In this document: positions 50,443 through 58,905 of the stretch, piece after piece | How the letters are laid out: every line of letters starts with the position of its first letter | Numbering within the stretch: position 1 is the first letter of the stretch | Source: CAZEHS01 sp964649745 | GTDB taxonomy: Bacteria; Bacillota; Clostridia; Peptostreptococcales; Acidaminobacteraceae | Direction: 5' to 3' | DNA length: 64,000 nt | Assembly (NCBI GenBank): GCA_964649745.1 | Contig: CAZYQI010000020.1 | Location: 1 to 64,000 of the forward strand | Notes under the pieces: model-generated | What the model saw: only the letters and a program-made list of their open reading frames with translations | Told to the model about the DNA's origin: nothing | The model's database searches: none | Translations under genes and position numbers: made by a program

Positions 50443-51064
50443 CCACAATCTCATAAGGGAAGGCATCAAGCGTATCCTTGATTTTCAGGAGGGATTCCAG
50501 ATCGTCGGTGAGGCTATGAATGGAACGGAAGCGGAGGGCTTTGTGAATACCCTGCGACCGGATATTCTGGTGATGGATGTGAACATGCCGGGGAAGTCCG
50601 GCATTGAAGTTCTCGGCAGCCTTAAAAAGGCAGGAAATCCTGTGAAGGTTATTTTCCTTACCGTGGCAGGGGATCAGCATACCCTGATGGAGGCAGTTCA
50701 CCTAGGCGCTGAAGGCTATCTTTTGAAGGATTCCGATATCCAGGAGCTGATTCGGGCTATTCGTGATGTTTATGAAGGGGAAACCTATATTGACCAGCGG
50801 CTGGTCAAGCTGATGATGCATAATTTCGCAGAGAAGGCGGCACCGGTGATTGAAGAGAATCCCTTGAAGGAGCTTACCCCTCGGGAGCGGGAGATTCTTC
50901 AATTGATATCCCAGGGGAAGAGCAATCGGGAAATCGGCGAGTGCCTGTTCCTCAGTGAAAAAACCGTCAAGAACAATCTGATTTTCATCTTCCGGAAGCT
51001 GGGGGTCAAGGATCGGGTTCAAGCAACGTTGGCAGCCCTGAAGTATAAAATTAATGGTCTTTAA
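50405..51064 (+). CDS. DegU/DosR-like response regulator (pair 2)
   Basis: A 219-residue NarL/FixJ response regulator. The receiver has D58 (VMDVNMPG) and a conserved Lys (LLKDS), and the LuxR-type HTH reads LTPREREILQLISQG, then FLSEKTVKNNLIFIFRKLG. Its recognition-helix KTVKN is the same as in DosR of mycobacteria, which uses these residues to bind GGGACT palindromes; such palindromes lie 150-210 bp downstream, before flp. AGAGAGGTG serves ATG 50405; GTG 50402 is the alternative. It overlaps the kinase gene, a sign of translational coupling. Confidence 0.88.
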   Translation: MTTTPIRILIADDHNLIREGIKRILDFQEGFQIVGEAMNGTEAEGFVNTLRPDILVMDVNMPGKSGIEVLGSLKKAGNPVKVIFLTVAGDQHTLMEAVHLGAEGYLLKDSDIQELIRAIRDVYEGETYIDQRLVKLMMHNFAEKAAPVIEENPLKELTPREREILQLISQGKSNREIGECLFLSEKTVKNNLIFIFRKLGVKDRVQATLAALKYKINGL

Positions 51065-51086
51065 AAGTCGGTTCCGATCATAGTAG

Positions 51087-51121
51087 TTGTCACGGATAAC
51101 ACGGATTTTCACGGATTAAAG
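51087..51121 (+). repeat. CACGGAT-type repeat, half-copy
   Basis: TTGTCACGGATAACACGGAT followed by TTTCACGGATTAAAG: three CACGGAT units spaced about 11 bp. It matches the arms of the full palindromic element at 60562. Confidence 0.55.
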
Positions 51122-51215
51122 GGTTTCTCATCTTACCGGATCTCAGGAGTATTCTACCGCGTTGAAGGGGTTTGGATGAATATAAGACGTTTTTAATGAT
51201 TATCCACAGAGAGAA

Positions 51216-51303
51216 GGGACTAAAGTCCCGGAAACTTCGGGACCAAAGTCCTGTGTTTTCGGGACTTTGTGCTTTAGTAAGGGGTTAACGAAGTGGGTAT
51301 AAT
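51216..51303 (+). promoter_or_regulatory. Triple GGGACT operator and promoter of the flp-tad operon
   Basis: Box 1 GGGACTAAAGTCCC (51216-51229, perfect palindrome), box 2 GGGACCAAAGTCCT (51239-51252) and box 3 GGGACTTTGTGCTT (51261-51274) have centres 23 and 22 bp apart, about two helical turns. TATAAT lies at 51298-51303 with no real -35, so box 3 would centre near -42, a classic activator position. The core matches the DosR box GGGACTWWAGTCCC; the adjacent regulator is a likely ligand. An RNA-hairpin explanation is the alternative. Confidence 0.7.
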
Positions 51304-51360
51304 AAAACCATCAAAAGACAAAAGCGCACCCGAAAGGGAGACATCTGAGGAGGGAATAAT

Positions 51361-51555
51361 ATGTTGAATATGATGAAGACTTACATGGACAGCTACCTGA
51401 TGAAGTTCGTTAAAAATGAAGAAGGTCAAGGCATGGTTGAGTACGCACTGATTATCGCTCTTGTAGCCGTTTTCCTGATTGCCGGACTGATCCTGATGCG
51501 TGGCCAGATTGAAACCGTTTTCTCAAATATCACAACCGGGTTGCAGAAACAATAA
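51361..51555 (+). CDS. flp: Flp-type pilin
   Basis: A 64-residue class IVb prepilin. The leader ends at the Gly in NEEGQGMVEYALII, with E5 after cleavage, the required signature, followed by one hydrophobic helix (VEYALIIALVAVFLIAGLIL) and a short tail. It is processed by a TadV/CpaA prepilin peptidase, which is not in the window. TGAGGAGGG precedes the ATG. First gene of the Tad locus, under the triple-box promoter, with a terminator following. Confidence 0.92.
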   Translation: MLNMMKTYMDSYLMKFVKNEEGQGMVEYALIIALVAVFLIAGLILMRGQIETVFSNITTGLQKQ

Positions 51556-51636
51556 TCAAAAGATGTGTATGATGCAGGGGACAATACCGCATATCGCGAT
51601 TGTTCGGCGTGAAAAGGGAATAGGCGTTAATTAACC

Positions 51637-51666
51637 GGACCTTGCCACGCAAGGTCCTTTTCTTTT
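51637..51666 (+). terminator. Terminator between flp and tadE
   Basis: A perfect 8-bp GGACCTTG/CAAGGTCC stem with a 5-nt loop and a TTTTCTTTT run. It would separate high pilin transcription from lower expression of the machinery genes. Confidence 0.85.
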
Positions 51667-51713
51667 CGTTGTGTTCTTATGACAATCGGCAATGAGATCG
51701 GGTGGTGATTGGT

Positions 51714-52103
51714 ATGCTCAAATCCATTAAAAACCACAGAGGACAATCCATGGTGGAGTTTGCCATGATTCTGCCTGTAATATTATTGATACTTATGGGA
51801 ATTGTAGAGTTCGGCCGCTTTTACAATGCATGGCTTATGGTAAGTCATGCGTCCAGAGAAGGCGCCCGGATGGCCTCCTTAGGGGCCTCAACTCTGCAGG
51901 TCGAGGAACGGGTTGATACCGTAATGCTAGCATACGATACTGAAAGGATCGCGGTTGTCATCAGCCCAAGTAGTGCCCGCTCTAGGGGAGATATGGTCAC
52001 TGTTGATGTGACATATGACATGGATCCTCTCACACCTTTGATTGGTGCGATCACCGGAGGTACCGTGCATTTGAATACCAAAACCGTTATGCGTACAGAA
52101 TAG
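51714..52103 (+). CDS. tadE: TadE-like pseudopilin
   Basis: A 129-residue minor pilin-like protein. RGQSMVEFAMILPVILLILMG is the prepilin-like cleavage and hydrophobic region, and FGRFYNAWLMVSHASREGAR is the TadE motif. GGTGGTGA precedes ATG 51714; upstream GTG codons at 51702 and 51705 are less likely. It is the first gene after the terminator, 9 nt before the next gene. Confidence 0.86.
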   Translation: MLKSIKNHRGQSMVEFAMILPVILLILMGIVEFGRFYNAWLMVSHASREGARMASLGASTLQVEERVDTVMLAYDTERIAVVISPSSARSRGDMVTVDVTYDMDPLTPLIGAITGGTVHLNTKTVMRTE

Positions 52104-52112
52104 GAGGTCCTT

Positions 52113-53027
52113 ATGAGATATCTGAATAACCGAAGCGGGGCCGCGGCAATCCTGTTGGCGTTAATGATGTCGGTTCTGTGTGCATCTGCGGCTCTGGTGG
52201 TGGATGTTGGGCTTGCCTTAGCTGAAAGAACCCATTTGTCCAATTCCCTTGATGCGGCGGCATTGGCAGGTGGACAGGAGCTTCCGGCAAATCCAGCGAA
52301 TGCCCGTGCAGTAGTAACACAATATTTGTCCGCCAATGATGTGGATTCGGATGATGTGGATATCGTGATTTCGCATAACAATACACAGATGGTTCTCACA
52401 GGAAGCGAAACCGTTTCAAATAATTTTGCCAGGGTATTAGGAATACCAACGACAGATGTTGCAGCCAGTGCAGCTGTTAAGGTTGGGGCAGCTGTATCGG
52501 CGAAGGGCGGAGTGCGGCCTCTGGCGATTGCGGACCAGCCATTGGTATACGGACAAACCGTCGTTCTGAAGGAAGAAGGCGGAGATGGTACGAACGGGAA
52601 CTATGGAGCGGTTTCTTTCGACAGTAGTTATGGCGCATGTATTTTTAGACATTATTTGATGTACGGATACCCTGGAGAAATCCGAGTGGGGGATATCATT
52701 GAAACAGAACCAGGGAATATGGCCAGCTCCGTGAGTACGATAAAGGAAATTGTAAATATGGATCCATATGCAACATTTGAGGATTTTGACAGAAGTTCGC
52801 CGCGAGTATGGACCATACCGGTTTTAAGAAACTGGGATGTTTCCGGTCGTGACGATGTTGAGGTCGTAGGCTTTGCTCAATTCTTCATCGAAGATATCAA
52901 GAAAATCAGCGGACAAGCAGAAATCACAGGCAAGTTCATCAGATTCACAACCAATGGGGAAATTGGGGAGACACAGACCGATTATGGTGTTTACGGTGTA
53001 AAGATGATTCCGGTACCACAATCCTGA
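52113..53027 (+). CDS. Tad-domain (TadG-like) pilus protein
   Basis: A 304-residue protein. The N-terminus (SGAAAILLALMMSVLCASAALVVD as two joined parts) is a membrane segment, and LAERTHLSNSLDAAALAGGQEL is the Tad/TadG-like motif, followed by a secreted, Asp/Gly-rich domain of unknown fold. AGGAGG precedes the start, 9 nt after tadE. It is probably a minor pilin or outer assembly component of the Flp pilus. Confidence 0.8.
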   Translation: MRYLNNRSGAAAILLALMMSVLCASAALVVDVGLALAERTHLSNSLDAAALAGGQELPANPANARAVVTQYLSANDVDSDDVDIVISHNNTQMVLTGSETVSNNFARVLGIPTTDVAASAAVKVGAAVSAKGGVRPLAIADQPLVYGQTVVLKEEGGDGTNGNYGAVSFDSSYGACIFRHYLMYGYPGEIRVGDIIETEPGNMASSVSTIKEIVNMDPYATFEDFDRSSPRVWTIPVLRNWDVSGRDDVEVVGFAQFFIEDIKKISGQAEITGKFIRFTTNGEIGETQTDYGVYGVKMIPVPQS

Positions 53028-53042
53028 GAAAGAGGGTAAACC

Positions 53043-54137
53043 ATGAAAAACAGAAAACTGCTGATGGTGATTTCACTTATTCTGGCATTGGTTACCGCGG
53101 GTGCGGCCCTCTATTGGCTTAAGACTCAGGGGAATGAACCCGTAAAACCCGTTGAAAAAAGTGAAGTCTGGACGGCCAAAGAGAATATTGCCGCGGAAAC
53201 CCAGATTGCCGATACGATGCTGGTGAAGGTGCTGGTTCCAAAAGACCAGATACCTGTCGGAATATACACGGATCCAAAGGATATCATCGGGAAATATGCA
53301 AAGGATGCAATTCTTAAAGGAGAGAGCTTCCCGACACAACGGCTGTATTCAGAGGAAGATCAGTTGCTCAGTATGCGGCTTGAACCGGGATATCGGGCTT
53401 TTTCAATCTCAATGACCCAGTATTCTGGGGTGGCGGATATGGTGAAATCCGGTGATCGGGTAGATGTGTTTGTTTTCCTAAAGGAAATTTCCGGACAGGA
53501 CGAGATTCTTCGCCCGGACATTGCTCAGATAGTGCTGCAAGATGTTGAAGTTATGGCAGTACGCAAAGAGACTAAGAAGGATTCTCCCCCACCTGAGGAT
53601 GTCTCCGAGATATACGCTGTTACTATGGCTGTTCCGGTGAAGGCCGTTGAAAAGCTCATATTGGCAGAGGAAACGGGAATCATCAAGCTGGCGCTCAGGC
53701 CAATTGATGACCCCATCACCTACACTAGCTACGGTGTCATATGGAAAGAATTGTTGCTGGACCCAAGCCTCAATATCCGTAATTTTGATCCGCAGTACAA
53801 TACGATTGAAGGAACTGATGTGCTGACAACGGCAAAGCCCAACCAGCAGTCTGCACCGGCAAGTGAGCCGGCCAGTGGACAGCCCCAAGCACAGGTGCCT
53901 GCAGTGACCACACCGAGCGCATCGATTCCGGCGGCATCCCAAGAACCGGCAAAAACAGTTAAAAAACCGACTTATACGGTGTATAAGGTTCAAGCCGGTG
54001 ATACGTTGATGAGCATAAGCCGCAAGTTTTTCAACGGAAGCGCCAGCCATTATGACGATATCATCCGGATGAACGGCCTTACCGACCAGACAATCAAACC
54101 GGGTCAGAAGCTGAAAATTCCGCTTGCAGGCAGGTGA
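53043..54137 (+). CDS. cpaB: CpaB/RcpC-like pilus assembly protein with LysM domain
   Basis: A 364-residue protein. One N-terminal membrane segment (about 5-25) is followed by the SAF-type CpaB domain (EVWTAKENIAAETQIADTML, LEPGYRAFSIS) to about residue 240, then a Pro/Ala/Gln-rich linker and a C-terminal LysM domain (about 310-362; YKVQAGDTLMSISRKFF, TIKPGQKLKIPL). LysM binds peptidoglycan, so the fusion would dock the pilus base onto the thick wall. In Gram-negatives CpaB/RcpC works with a secretin; none is expected here. The regulator-ATPase gene follows with a 5-nt gap. Confidence 0.83.
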   Translation: MKNRKLLMVISLILALVTAGAALYWLKTQGNEPVKPVEKSEVWTAKENIAAETQIADTMLVKVLVPKDQIPVGIYTDPKDIIGKYAKDAILKGESFPTQRLYSEEDQLLSMRLEPGYRAFSISMTQYSGVADMVKSGDRVDVFVFLKEISGQDEILRPDIAQIVLQDVEVMAVRKETKKDSPPPEDVSEIYAVTMAVPVKAVEKLILAEETGIIKLALRPIDDPITYTSYGVIWKELLLDPSLNIRNFDPQYNTIEGTDVLTTAKPNQQSAPASEPASGQPQAQVPAVTTPSASIPAASQEPAKTVKKPTYTVYKVQAGDTLMSISRKFFNGSASHYDDIIRMNGLTDQTIKPGQKLKIPLAGR

Positions 54138-54142
54138 TGAGA

Positions 54143-55300
54143 ATGAATGGACCAATAAAAGTACTGGTTGCCGATGATAGTGAAGAAACGCGGGAGCTTA
54201 TAAAACGCTTGATTGAACTGAGTGACAAGCTGACCTTGTTCGGCGAAGGTCGCACAGGTACAGAGGTGTTGGAAATACTGAAGAATGGTCTACCGGATGT
54301 GGTGTTGATGGATATCAACATGCCGGGACTCAACGGATTGGAAACAACGGAGCGGATTTCACGACTTTACCCCAATCTTATGGTTGTCATGATGTCGGTA
54401 CAGGGTGAAACAGAATATCTCCGTAAAGCCATGATGTCGGGAGCCAGAGAGTATCTGATCAAGCCCTTCAATCTGGAGGTGATGGAAGAAACCCTCTGCA
54501 GTACCTTTGACAACGAAATGGAACGGCAAAAACTCATCCGGCTGCGCGAAGATCAGAACAGCCTGCAGGGGCAGTCCCGTATTCACGTATTTTTCAGTAC
54601 AAAAGGCGGGGTCGGGAAATCGGTGATGGCTCTGAATACGGCGCTGGCACTTGCATCGCTCAATAAAGGACGTGTTGCCTTGGTGGATTTGGATCTTCAG
54701 TTTGGCGACCAGGGCATATTGACCAATAAAAAACCCCTGAAAACTATATATGAGGCCGTCGAAGATAATGCCACCGGTGATCCTGAACTTCTCAGCGGGT
54801 ATATGGAGGATGTGGGCGGTGTAAGCGTGATGCTGGCGCCGAAGAAGCCTGAGATGGCAGAATATGTGGCAGAAAAGAGCATACAGAGCCTTTTTCAGAC
54901 ACTGAGAAAAAGCTATCGCTATATTCTAGTGGATACCTCCGTGAGCTTTGATGAGGTGACATTGTCCACATTGGACCAGGCGGATGGTATCCATTTTGTC
55001 ACAACCATGGATCTGCTATCCCTCAAGAATACCAGACTCGGTTTGGAGGTGTTGCGCTCACTGCATCATCTGGACAAGGTCAAGATCCATGTGAACAGAT
55101 CGAATCGCAACCAGGATATTTCGCCACAGGATATCGAAAAAACGTTGGGCATCAAGCCTTCGGTCTATTTGCCTGACGACGACAAGCTCCTGTTGGATTC
55201 GGTCAATCACGGGATTCCCATTATGACCGACCGAAAATCCAAGTCTTCAAAATTTGCCAAATCCATTACTGACCTTGCAGACATCATATCAAAAGAGTGA
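54143..55300 (+). CDS. TadZ/CpaE-like ATPase with receiver domain
   Basis: A 385-residue protein: an intact receiver (D57 in LMDINMPG, Lys in LIKPF) fused to a ParA/MinD-type ATPase with deviant Walker A STKGGVGKS. In the Tad/CpaE family such proteins localise the pilus apparatus to the pole or a wall site. The receiver retains its phospho-Asp, unlike many TadZ proteins in which it is degenerate, so phosphorylation may control localisation. The start is ATG 54143 with AGGTGA overlapping the cpaB stop; ATG 54137 is the alternative. Confidence 0.84.
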   Translation: MNGPIKVLVADDSEETRELIKRLIELSDKLTLFGEGRTGTEVLEILKNGLPDVVLMDINMPGLNGLETTERISRLYPNLMVVMMSVQGETEYLRKAMMSGAREYLIKPFNLEVMEETLCSTFDNEMERQKLIRLREDQNSLQGQSRIHVFFSTKGGVGKSVMALNTALALASLNKGRVALVDLDLQFGDQGILTNKKPLKTIYEAVEDNATGDPELLSGYMEDVGGVSVMLAPKKPEMAEYVAEKSIQSLFQTLRKSYRYILVDTSVSFDEVTLSTLDQADGIHFVTTMDLLSLKNTRLGLEVLRSLHHLDKVKIHVNRSNRNQDISPQDIEKTLGIKPSVYLPDDDKLLLDSVNHGIPIMTDRKSKSSKFAKSITDLADIISKE

Positions 55301-55314
55301 ATGGAGGGGTCTGA

Positions 55315-56646
55315 ATGTCACTTCTTAAAAGGCTGGAAGGCGGACAAACTGCAGAAGGCAGTTCGCTAGGCGGAAAAAAGAAAATCGAAGACCCCTATGT
55401 TGAGTTGAAGGCACGTATTCAGAATGGTGTCATTTCAGATCTTGAGATTGATCTTGAGGAGTTGAGTAACGACTTTTCCAGGCATAAGGGCGAGATTGAG
55501 GCACTGATCGCAAAATACATGGCCAGAGAATCCTTGAACCTCACGATCACACAAAAGGATAGGATCCAGACCGAGCTGATGGATGAGATAACCGGTTTCG
55601 GGCCCATCACCTCACTGATAAATGATCCAGAAGTCAATGAAATCATGGTGAACGGACCCAATCAGATATATGTGGAGCGAAGCGGTCTACTTTACCGCAC
55701 CGACACGCACTTCAAGGATGACAACCATGTGTTGCATGTAATCAAGAAAATAGTTGCTCCTATCGGACGGAGGATAGATGAAAGCTCGCCAATGGTAGAC
55801 GCAAGGCTTCCCAACGGTTCCCGTGTAAATGCCATCATACCGCCTTTGGCGCTGAACGGACCGACGCTTACCATTCGTAAATTCTCAGAAACGCCGTTCA
55901 AGGTTGAAGATCTGGTGAGATTTGGAACCCTTACAGCGAAGATGGCAGAGGTGATTCGCTATTGCATTGAAGGTCGGATGAATGTGGTTGTATCCGGTGG
56001 TACAGGTAGCGGAAAAACGACCACGCTGAACGTGCTTTCCTCCTTCATTCCCAATAACGAACGGATTGTAACCATTGAGGATGCTGCAGAATTGAAGCTG
56101 TTCCAGGACCATGTGGTGCGGCTGGAAACAAGACCCAGCAACGTGGAGGGCAAAGGAGAGGTTTCCATTCGCGATCTGGTTAAAAATAGCCTGCGGATGC
56201 GGCCTGATCGGATCGTCGTCGGCGAAGTCCGTTCCGGAGAAGCTCTGGATATGCTGCAGGCGATGAATACCGGGCACGATGGCTCGTTGACCACCGGCCA
56301 CGCCAATTCCCCCCGGGACATGCTGTCCAGATTGGAAACCATGGTACTGATGAGCGGCATGCAACTGCCAGTCAAGGCCATTCGCGACCAGGTTGCCTCT
56401 GCACTGGATTTAATCATCCAACAATCCCGTTTGCAGGACGGCTCCCGTAAGATCACCCATATCACAGAGGTACATGGTATGGAAGGGGATGTCATCATTC
56501 TTCAGGATGTCTTTCGGTTTGAGCAGTCAGGTCTGGATCAGAAGGGTAAGGTGGTTGGTCAGTTTGTATTTACCGGTGTGAAGCCACGATTTGTCGAAAA
56601 GCTTAAGCATAACGGCATTGATATTCCAATGTCTCTATTCAGTTAA
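55315..56646 (+). CDS. cpaF: CpaF/TadA-type secretion ATPase
   Basis: A 443-residue ATPase of the GspE/VirB11 superfamily. The N-terminal domain leads to FGPITSLINDPEVNEIMVNG, then Walker A GGTGSGKTTT (about residue 228), Asp box, Walker B (IVVGEVRSGEALDM) and a His-box (TTGHANSP), all intact. It powers Flp pilus assembly from the cytoplasm. GGAGG precedes the start. It lies 14 nt after tadZ-like and 12 nt before tadB. Confidence 0.92.
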   Translation: MSLLKRLEGGQTAEGSSLGGKKKIEDPYVELKARIQNGVISDLEIDLEELSNDFSRHKGEIEALIAKYMARESLNLTITQKDRIQTELMDEITGFGPITSLINDPEVNEIMVNGPNQIYVERSGLLYRTDTHFKDDNHVLHVIKKIVAPIGRRIDESSPMVDARLPNGSRVNAIIPPLALNGPTLTIRKFSETPFKVEDLVRFGTLTAKMAEVIRYCIEGRMNVVVSGGTGSGKTTTLNVLSSFIPNNERIVTIEDAAELKLFQDHVVRLETRPSNVEGKGEVSIRDLVKNSLRMRPDRIVVGEVRSGEALDMLQAMNTGHDGSLTTGHANSPRDMLSRLETMVLMSGMQLPVKAIRDQVASALDLIIQQSRLQDGSRKITHITEVHGMEGDVIILQDVFRFEQSGLDQKGKVVGQFVFTGVKPRFVEKLKHNGIDIPMSLFS

Positions 56647-56658
56647 GGGGGTGGCGGT

Positions 56659-57618
56659 ATGAACATACTGATAGGAGCACTTTTTGCTTTGATGTTCTTG
56701 CTTAGTGTTTTCAGTATGTTCAGCTTTGCCAGGCCTCGAAAAAGGCCAACCGACAGGCTGGAATCATGGATGACCACTTATCAGGAACCGGAGGGGCAGG
56801 AAGAGAAAACCGCGAGGAAGGGCCTTATAAGTGTGATGGGTGGTCAAGCGGAGCGACTTGGAATAGGGAAACAATTTACAGAAAGAACGCGAAGAAAGTT
56901 GATACAGGCAGATATTCCGCTTTCAGGCTATGAATTCAATATAATAAGATTCATTGTAGGCATAATAGTTGGCCTGTTACCGTGTGTTGTGACAGGGAAC
57001 ATCCTCGTTTTGTTTTTTGCCATTATTGGTGTTTGGCTTGTTTCGAACCTGTATGTAATGAACCTCAAGGCACAGCGGTTGAAGCTTTTTAGCAATCAAT
57101 TGGGAGATGCCCTGACTCTTTTTGCGAATTCGTTGCGGGCTGGTTTCAGCTTTCTTCAAGCAATAAGTTCCGTTGCAAGGGAAATGCCGGATCCTATTTC
57201 AAAGGAGTTCACAAAACTTCTGAAGGAAATGAGCTTGGGTTTGTCCATGGATAAAGCGCTCTCAAACATGCTCTTGCGAGTGCCACTGGATGACCTGGAG
57301 CTTTTGATCATTGCAATAATGATACAGAAAGAAGTCGGTGGAAATCTGGCGGAAATCATTGATACCATTGCCTCCACCATTCGCGAACGGATTACCATCC
57401 AAAGAGAAATTAAGACGCTCACAGCTCAGGGGAAGCTCTCGGGATTTGTTGTAGGATTCCTGCCAATTTTTTTGGGGGTAGCAATATTTGCGATGAGCCC
57501 TGGTTATATTTCAATCCTTTTCACAGAGCCGATTGGTCAGATCATGATAGGGATGGGCATTTTGAATATGATTATCGGGTTATTCCTTATCATTAAAATT
57601 GTCAATATTGAAGTCTGA
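56659..57618 (+). CDS. tadB: TadB-like inner-membrane platform protein
   Basis: A 319-residue type II secretion F-domain protein (T2SSF). It has one N-terminal membrane segment, one or two in the middle (about 94-130), the conserved GDALTLFANSLRAGFSFLQAI and EMSLGLSMDKAL stretch of the F-domain, and two at the C-terminus. It forms the membrane platform with TadC. GGGGGTGG precedes the start; tadC follows after 11 nt. Confidence 0.88.
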   Translation: MNILIGALFALMFLLSVFSMFSFARPRKRPTDRLESWMTTYQEPEGQEEKTARKGLISVMGGQAERLGIGKQFTERTRRKLIQADIPLSGYEFNIIRFIVGIIVGLLPCVVTGNILVLFFAIIGVWLVSNLYVMNLKAQRLKLFSNQLGDALTLFANSLRAGFSFLQAISSVAREMPDPISKEFTKLLKEMSLGLSMDKALSNMLLRVPLDDLELLIIAIMIQKEVGGNLAEIIDTIASTIRERITIQREIKTLTAQGKLSGFVVGFLPIFLGVAIFAMSPGYISILFTEPIGQIMIGMGILNMIIGLFLIIKIVNIEV

Positions 57619-57629
57619 GGAGGGGTTGT

Positions 57630-58544
57630 ATGGGGATTTTCATTGTTTTGGCGGTTTCCCTCTGGGCCCTGTTCTTTTCCCTGATGCTGTTGATAACCGG
57701 GCGCAAGGAACGAATAAAAGAACGTCTTGAATCAATCACATCGGAGAATGAGGCTGGAGAGATTGAAGAACTGCCTCCGCGAAGCTTCGGTGAACGCGTC
57801 ATCATACCTCTGACGGAAATGATCTATAGAAGTGTGTCCGGTCTCAGCAAAGGGAACGTAAAAGAAAACATAGAAAAGAAACTCCGCATGGTCGGGAAAA
57901 CAGGTCCGCATATTGCAGAGCAGTGGATGTCGTTGCGCTTCATCCCAGGATTTCTTCTTCCGGTAATGGTAGGGCTGCTACTATTGCGGTTGAACGTTTC
58001 CCTGCTGAAGTCATTTGGCATGGCCTGTATTATGATTGCAGTATTCCAGATTGCCATGTCCTATTATTTAATCAGCGGATCAAGGGCAAGGAAAAGCGTG
58101 ATAGAAAAACAATTGCCGGACGTCTTGGACATTATTACCGTAAGTGTGGAGGCGGGTTTGTCATTTGATGGTGCGGTGGAGCGGGTCATTCAAAAGTCTG
58201 ATACAATTTTGTCGCGCGAGCTTGCAACCACCCTCAAGGAAATGCGGATGGGAAAATTACGAAAACTCGCCCTGCGAGCACTGGCGGACCGCTGTGATGT
58301 GCCCGATCTTACCATTTGGGTGGGTGCCATGATACAGGCGGATGAGTTGGGGGTCGGAATAGGGAATGTGCTAAGGATTCAAAGTGCACAGATGCGTGAA
58401 AAGAGAAGGTTCAGAGCCCGTGAAAAATCTATGAAAGCCCCTGTTAAGATACTTTTTCCATTGGTATTCTTCATATTCCCATCAATTTTCATCGTCCTGC
58501 TTGGTCCAGCTGTTTTGCAAATGATGCAGACATTCAGTAAATAG
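57630..58544 (+). CDS. tadC: TadC-like inner-membrane platform protein
   Basis: A 304-residue T2SSF protein paralogous to TadB, with N-terminal, central and C-terminal membrane segments and the LPDVLDIITVSVEAGLSFDGA stretch, read in two parts, that is typical of TadC. TGAGGAGGGG precedes the start. It is the last recognised pilus gene; a DUF192 gene follows after 11 nt. Confidence 0.88.
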   Translation: MGIFIVLAVSLWALFFSLMLLITGRKERIKERLESITSENEAGEIEELPPRSFGERVIIPLTEMIYRSVSGLSKGNVKENIEKKLRMVGKTGPHIAEQWMSLRFIPGFLLPVMVGLLLLRLNVSLLKSFGMACIMIAVFQIAMSYYLISGSRARKSVIEKQLPDVLDIITVSVEAGLSFDGAVERVIQKSDTILSRELATTLKEMRMGKLRKLALRALADRCDVPDLTIWVGAMIQADELGVGIGNVLRIQSAQMREKRRFRAREKSMKAPVKILFPLVFFIFPSIFIVLLGPAVLQMMQTFSK

Positions 58545-58555
58545 GAAGGGTAATT

Positions 58556-58888
58556 ATGCGGATATTTAATAATGGCGATGTGCTACTTACTGAACAGGGG
58601 GCTTTATCTGACCGGTTTCTCTCTCGCTTTGCTGGTCTTATGGGGCGGAAGGTCTTAACCCCGGATTTCTGTATGATCCTCACACCCTGCAGCTCCATCC
58701 ATATGGCGTTTATGAAAATGCCCCTGGATATTGCCTATCTGGATAAAGAGGGGGTAGTCGTCGCGCTCCAGTGGGATCTGAAGCCCTGGAGGATCGGTGA
58801 AATTCACAAGGGAACGTATTCCGTACTGGAGGCCCCTGTAGCCGGCGTATTAAGAAATCTTAAAATTGGAGACCGCGTTAGTTGGTAA
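58556..58888 (+). CDS. DUF192 family protein
   Basis: A 110-residue DUF192 protein. SRFAGLMGR, FCMILTPCSSIHMAFMKMPLDIAYLD and APVAGVLRNLKIGD are the conserved blocks. Function is unknown; DUF192 genes recur at the end of tad loci in Bacillota. No signal peptide is seen. GGAAGGG precedes the start, 11 nt after tadC, and a terminator overlaps the 3' end. Confidence 0.85.
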   Translation: MRIFNNGDVLLTEQGALSDRFLSRFAGLMGRKVLTPDFCMILTPCSSIHMAFMKMPLDIAYLDKEGVVVALQWDLKPWRIGEIHKGTYSVLEAPVAGVLRNLKIGDRVSW

Positions 58889-58903
58889 CGGGTCTCTTTT
58901 TTT
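58869..58903 (+). terminator. Terminator of the tad operon
   Basis: GAGACC-G-CGTTA paired with TAACG-GGTCTC, followed by T7; the stop codon lies inside the stem. Confidence 0.85.
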
Positions 58904-58905
58904 GA

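Noticed and set aside
51210..51280. c-di-GMP riboswitch upstream of flp
   Set aside because: The conserved GEMM core is absent; repeated GGGAC palindromes explain the region better.
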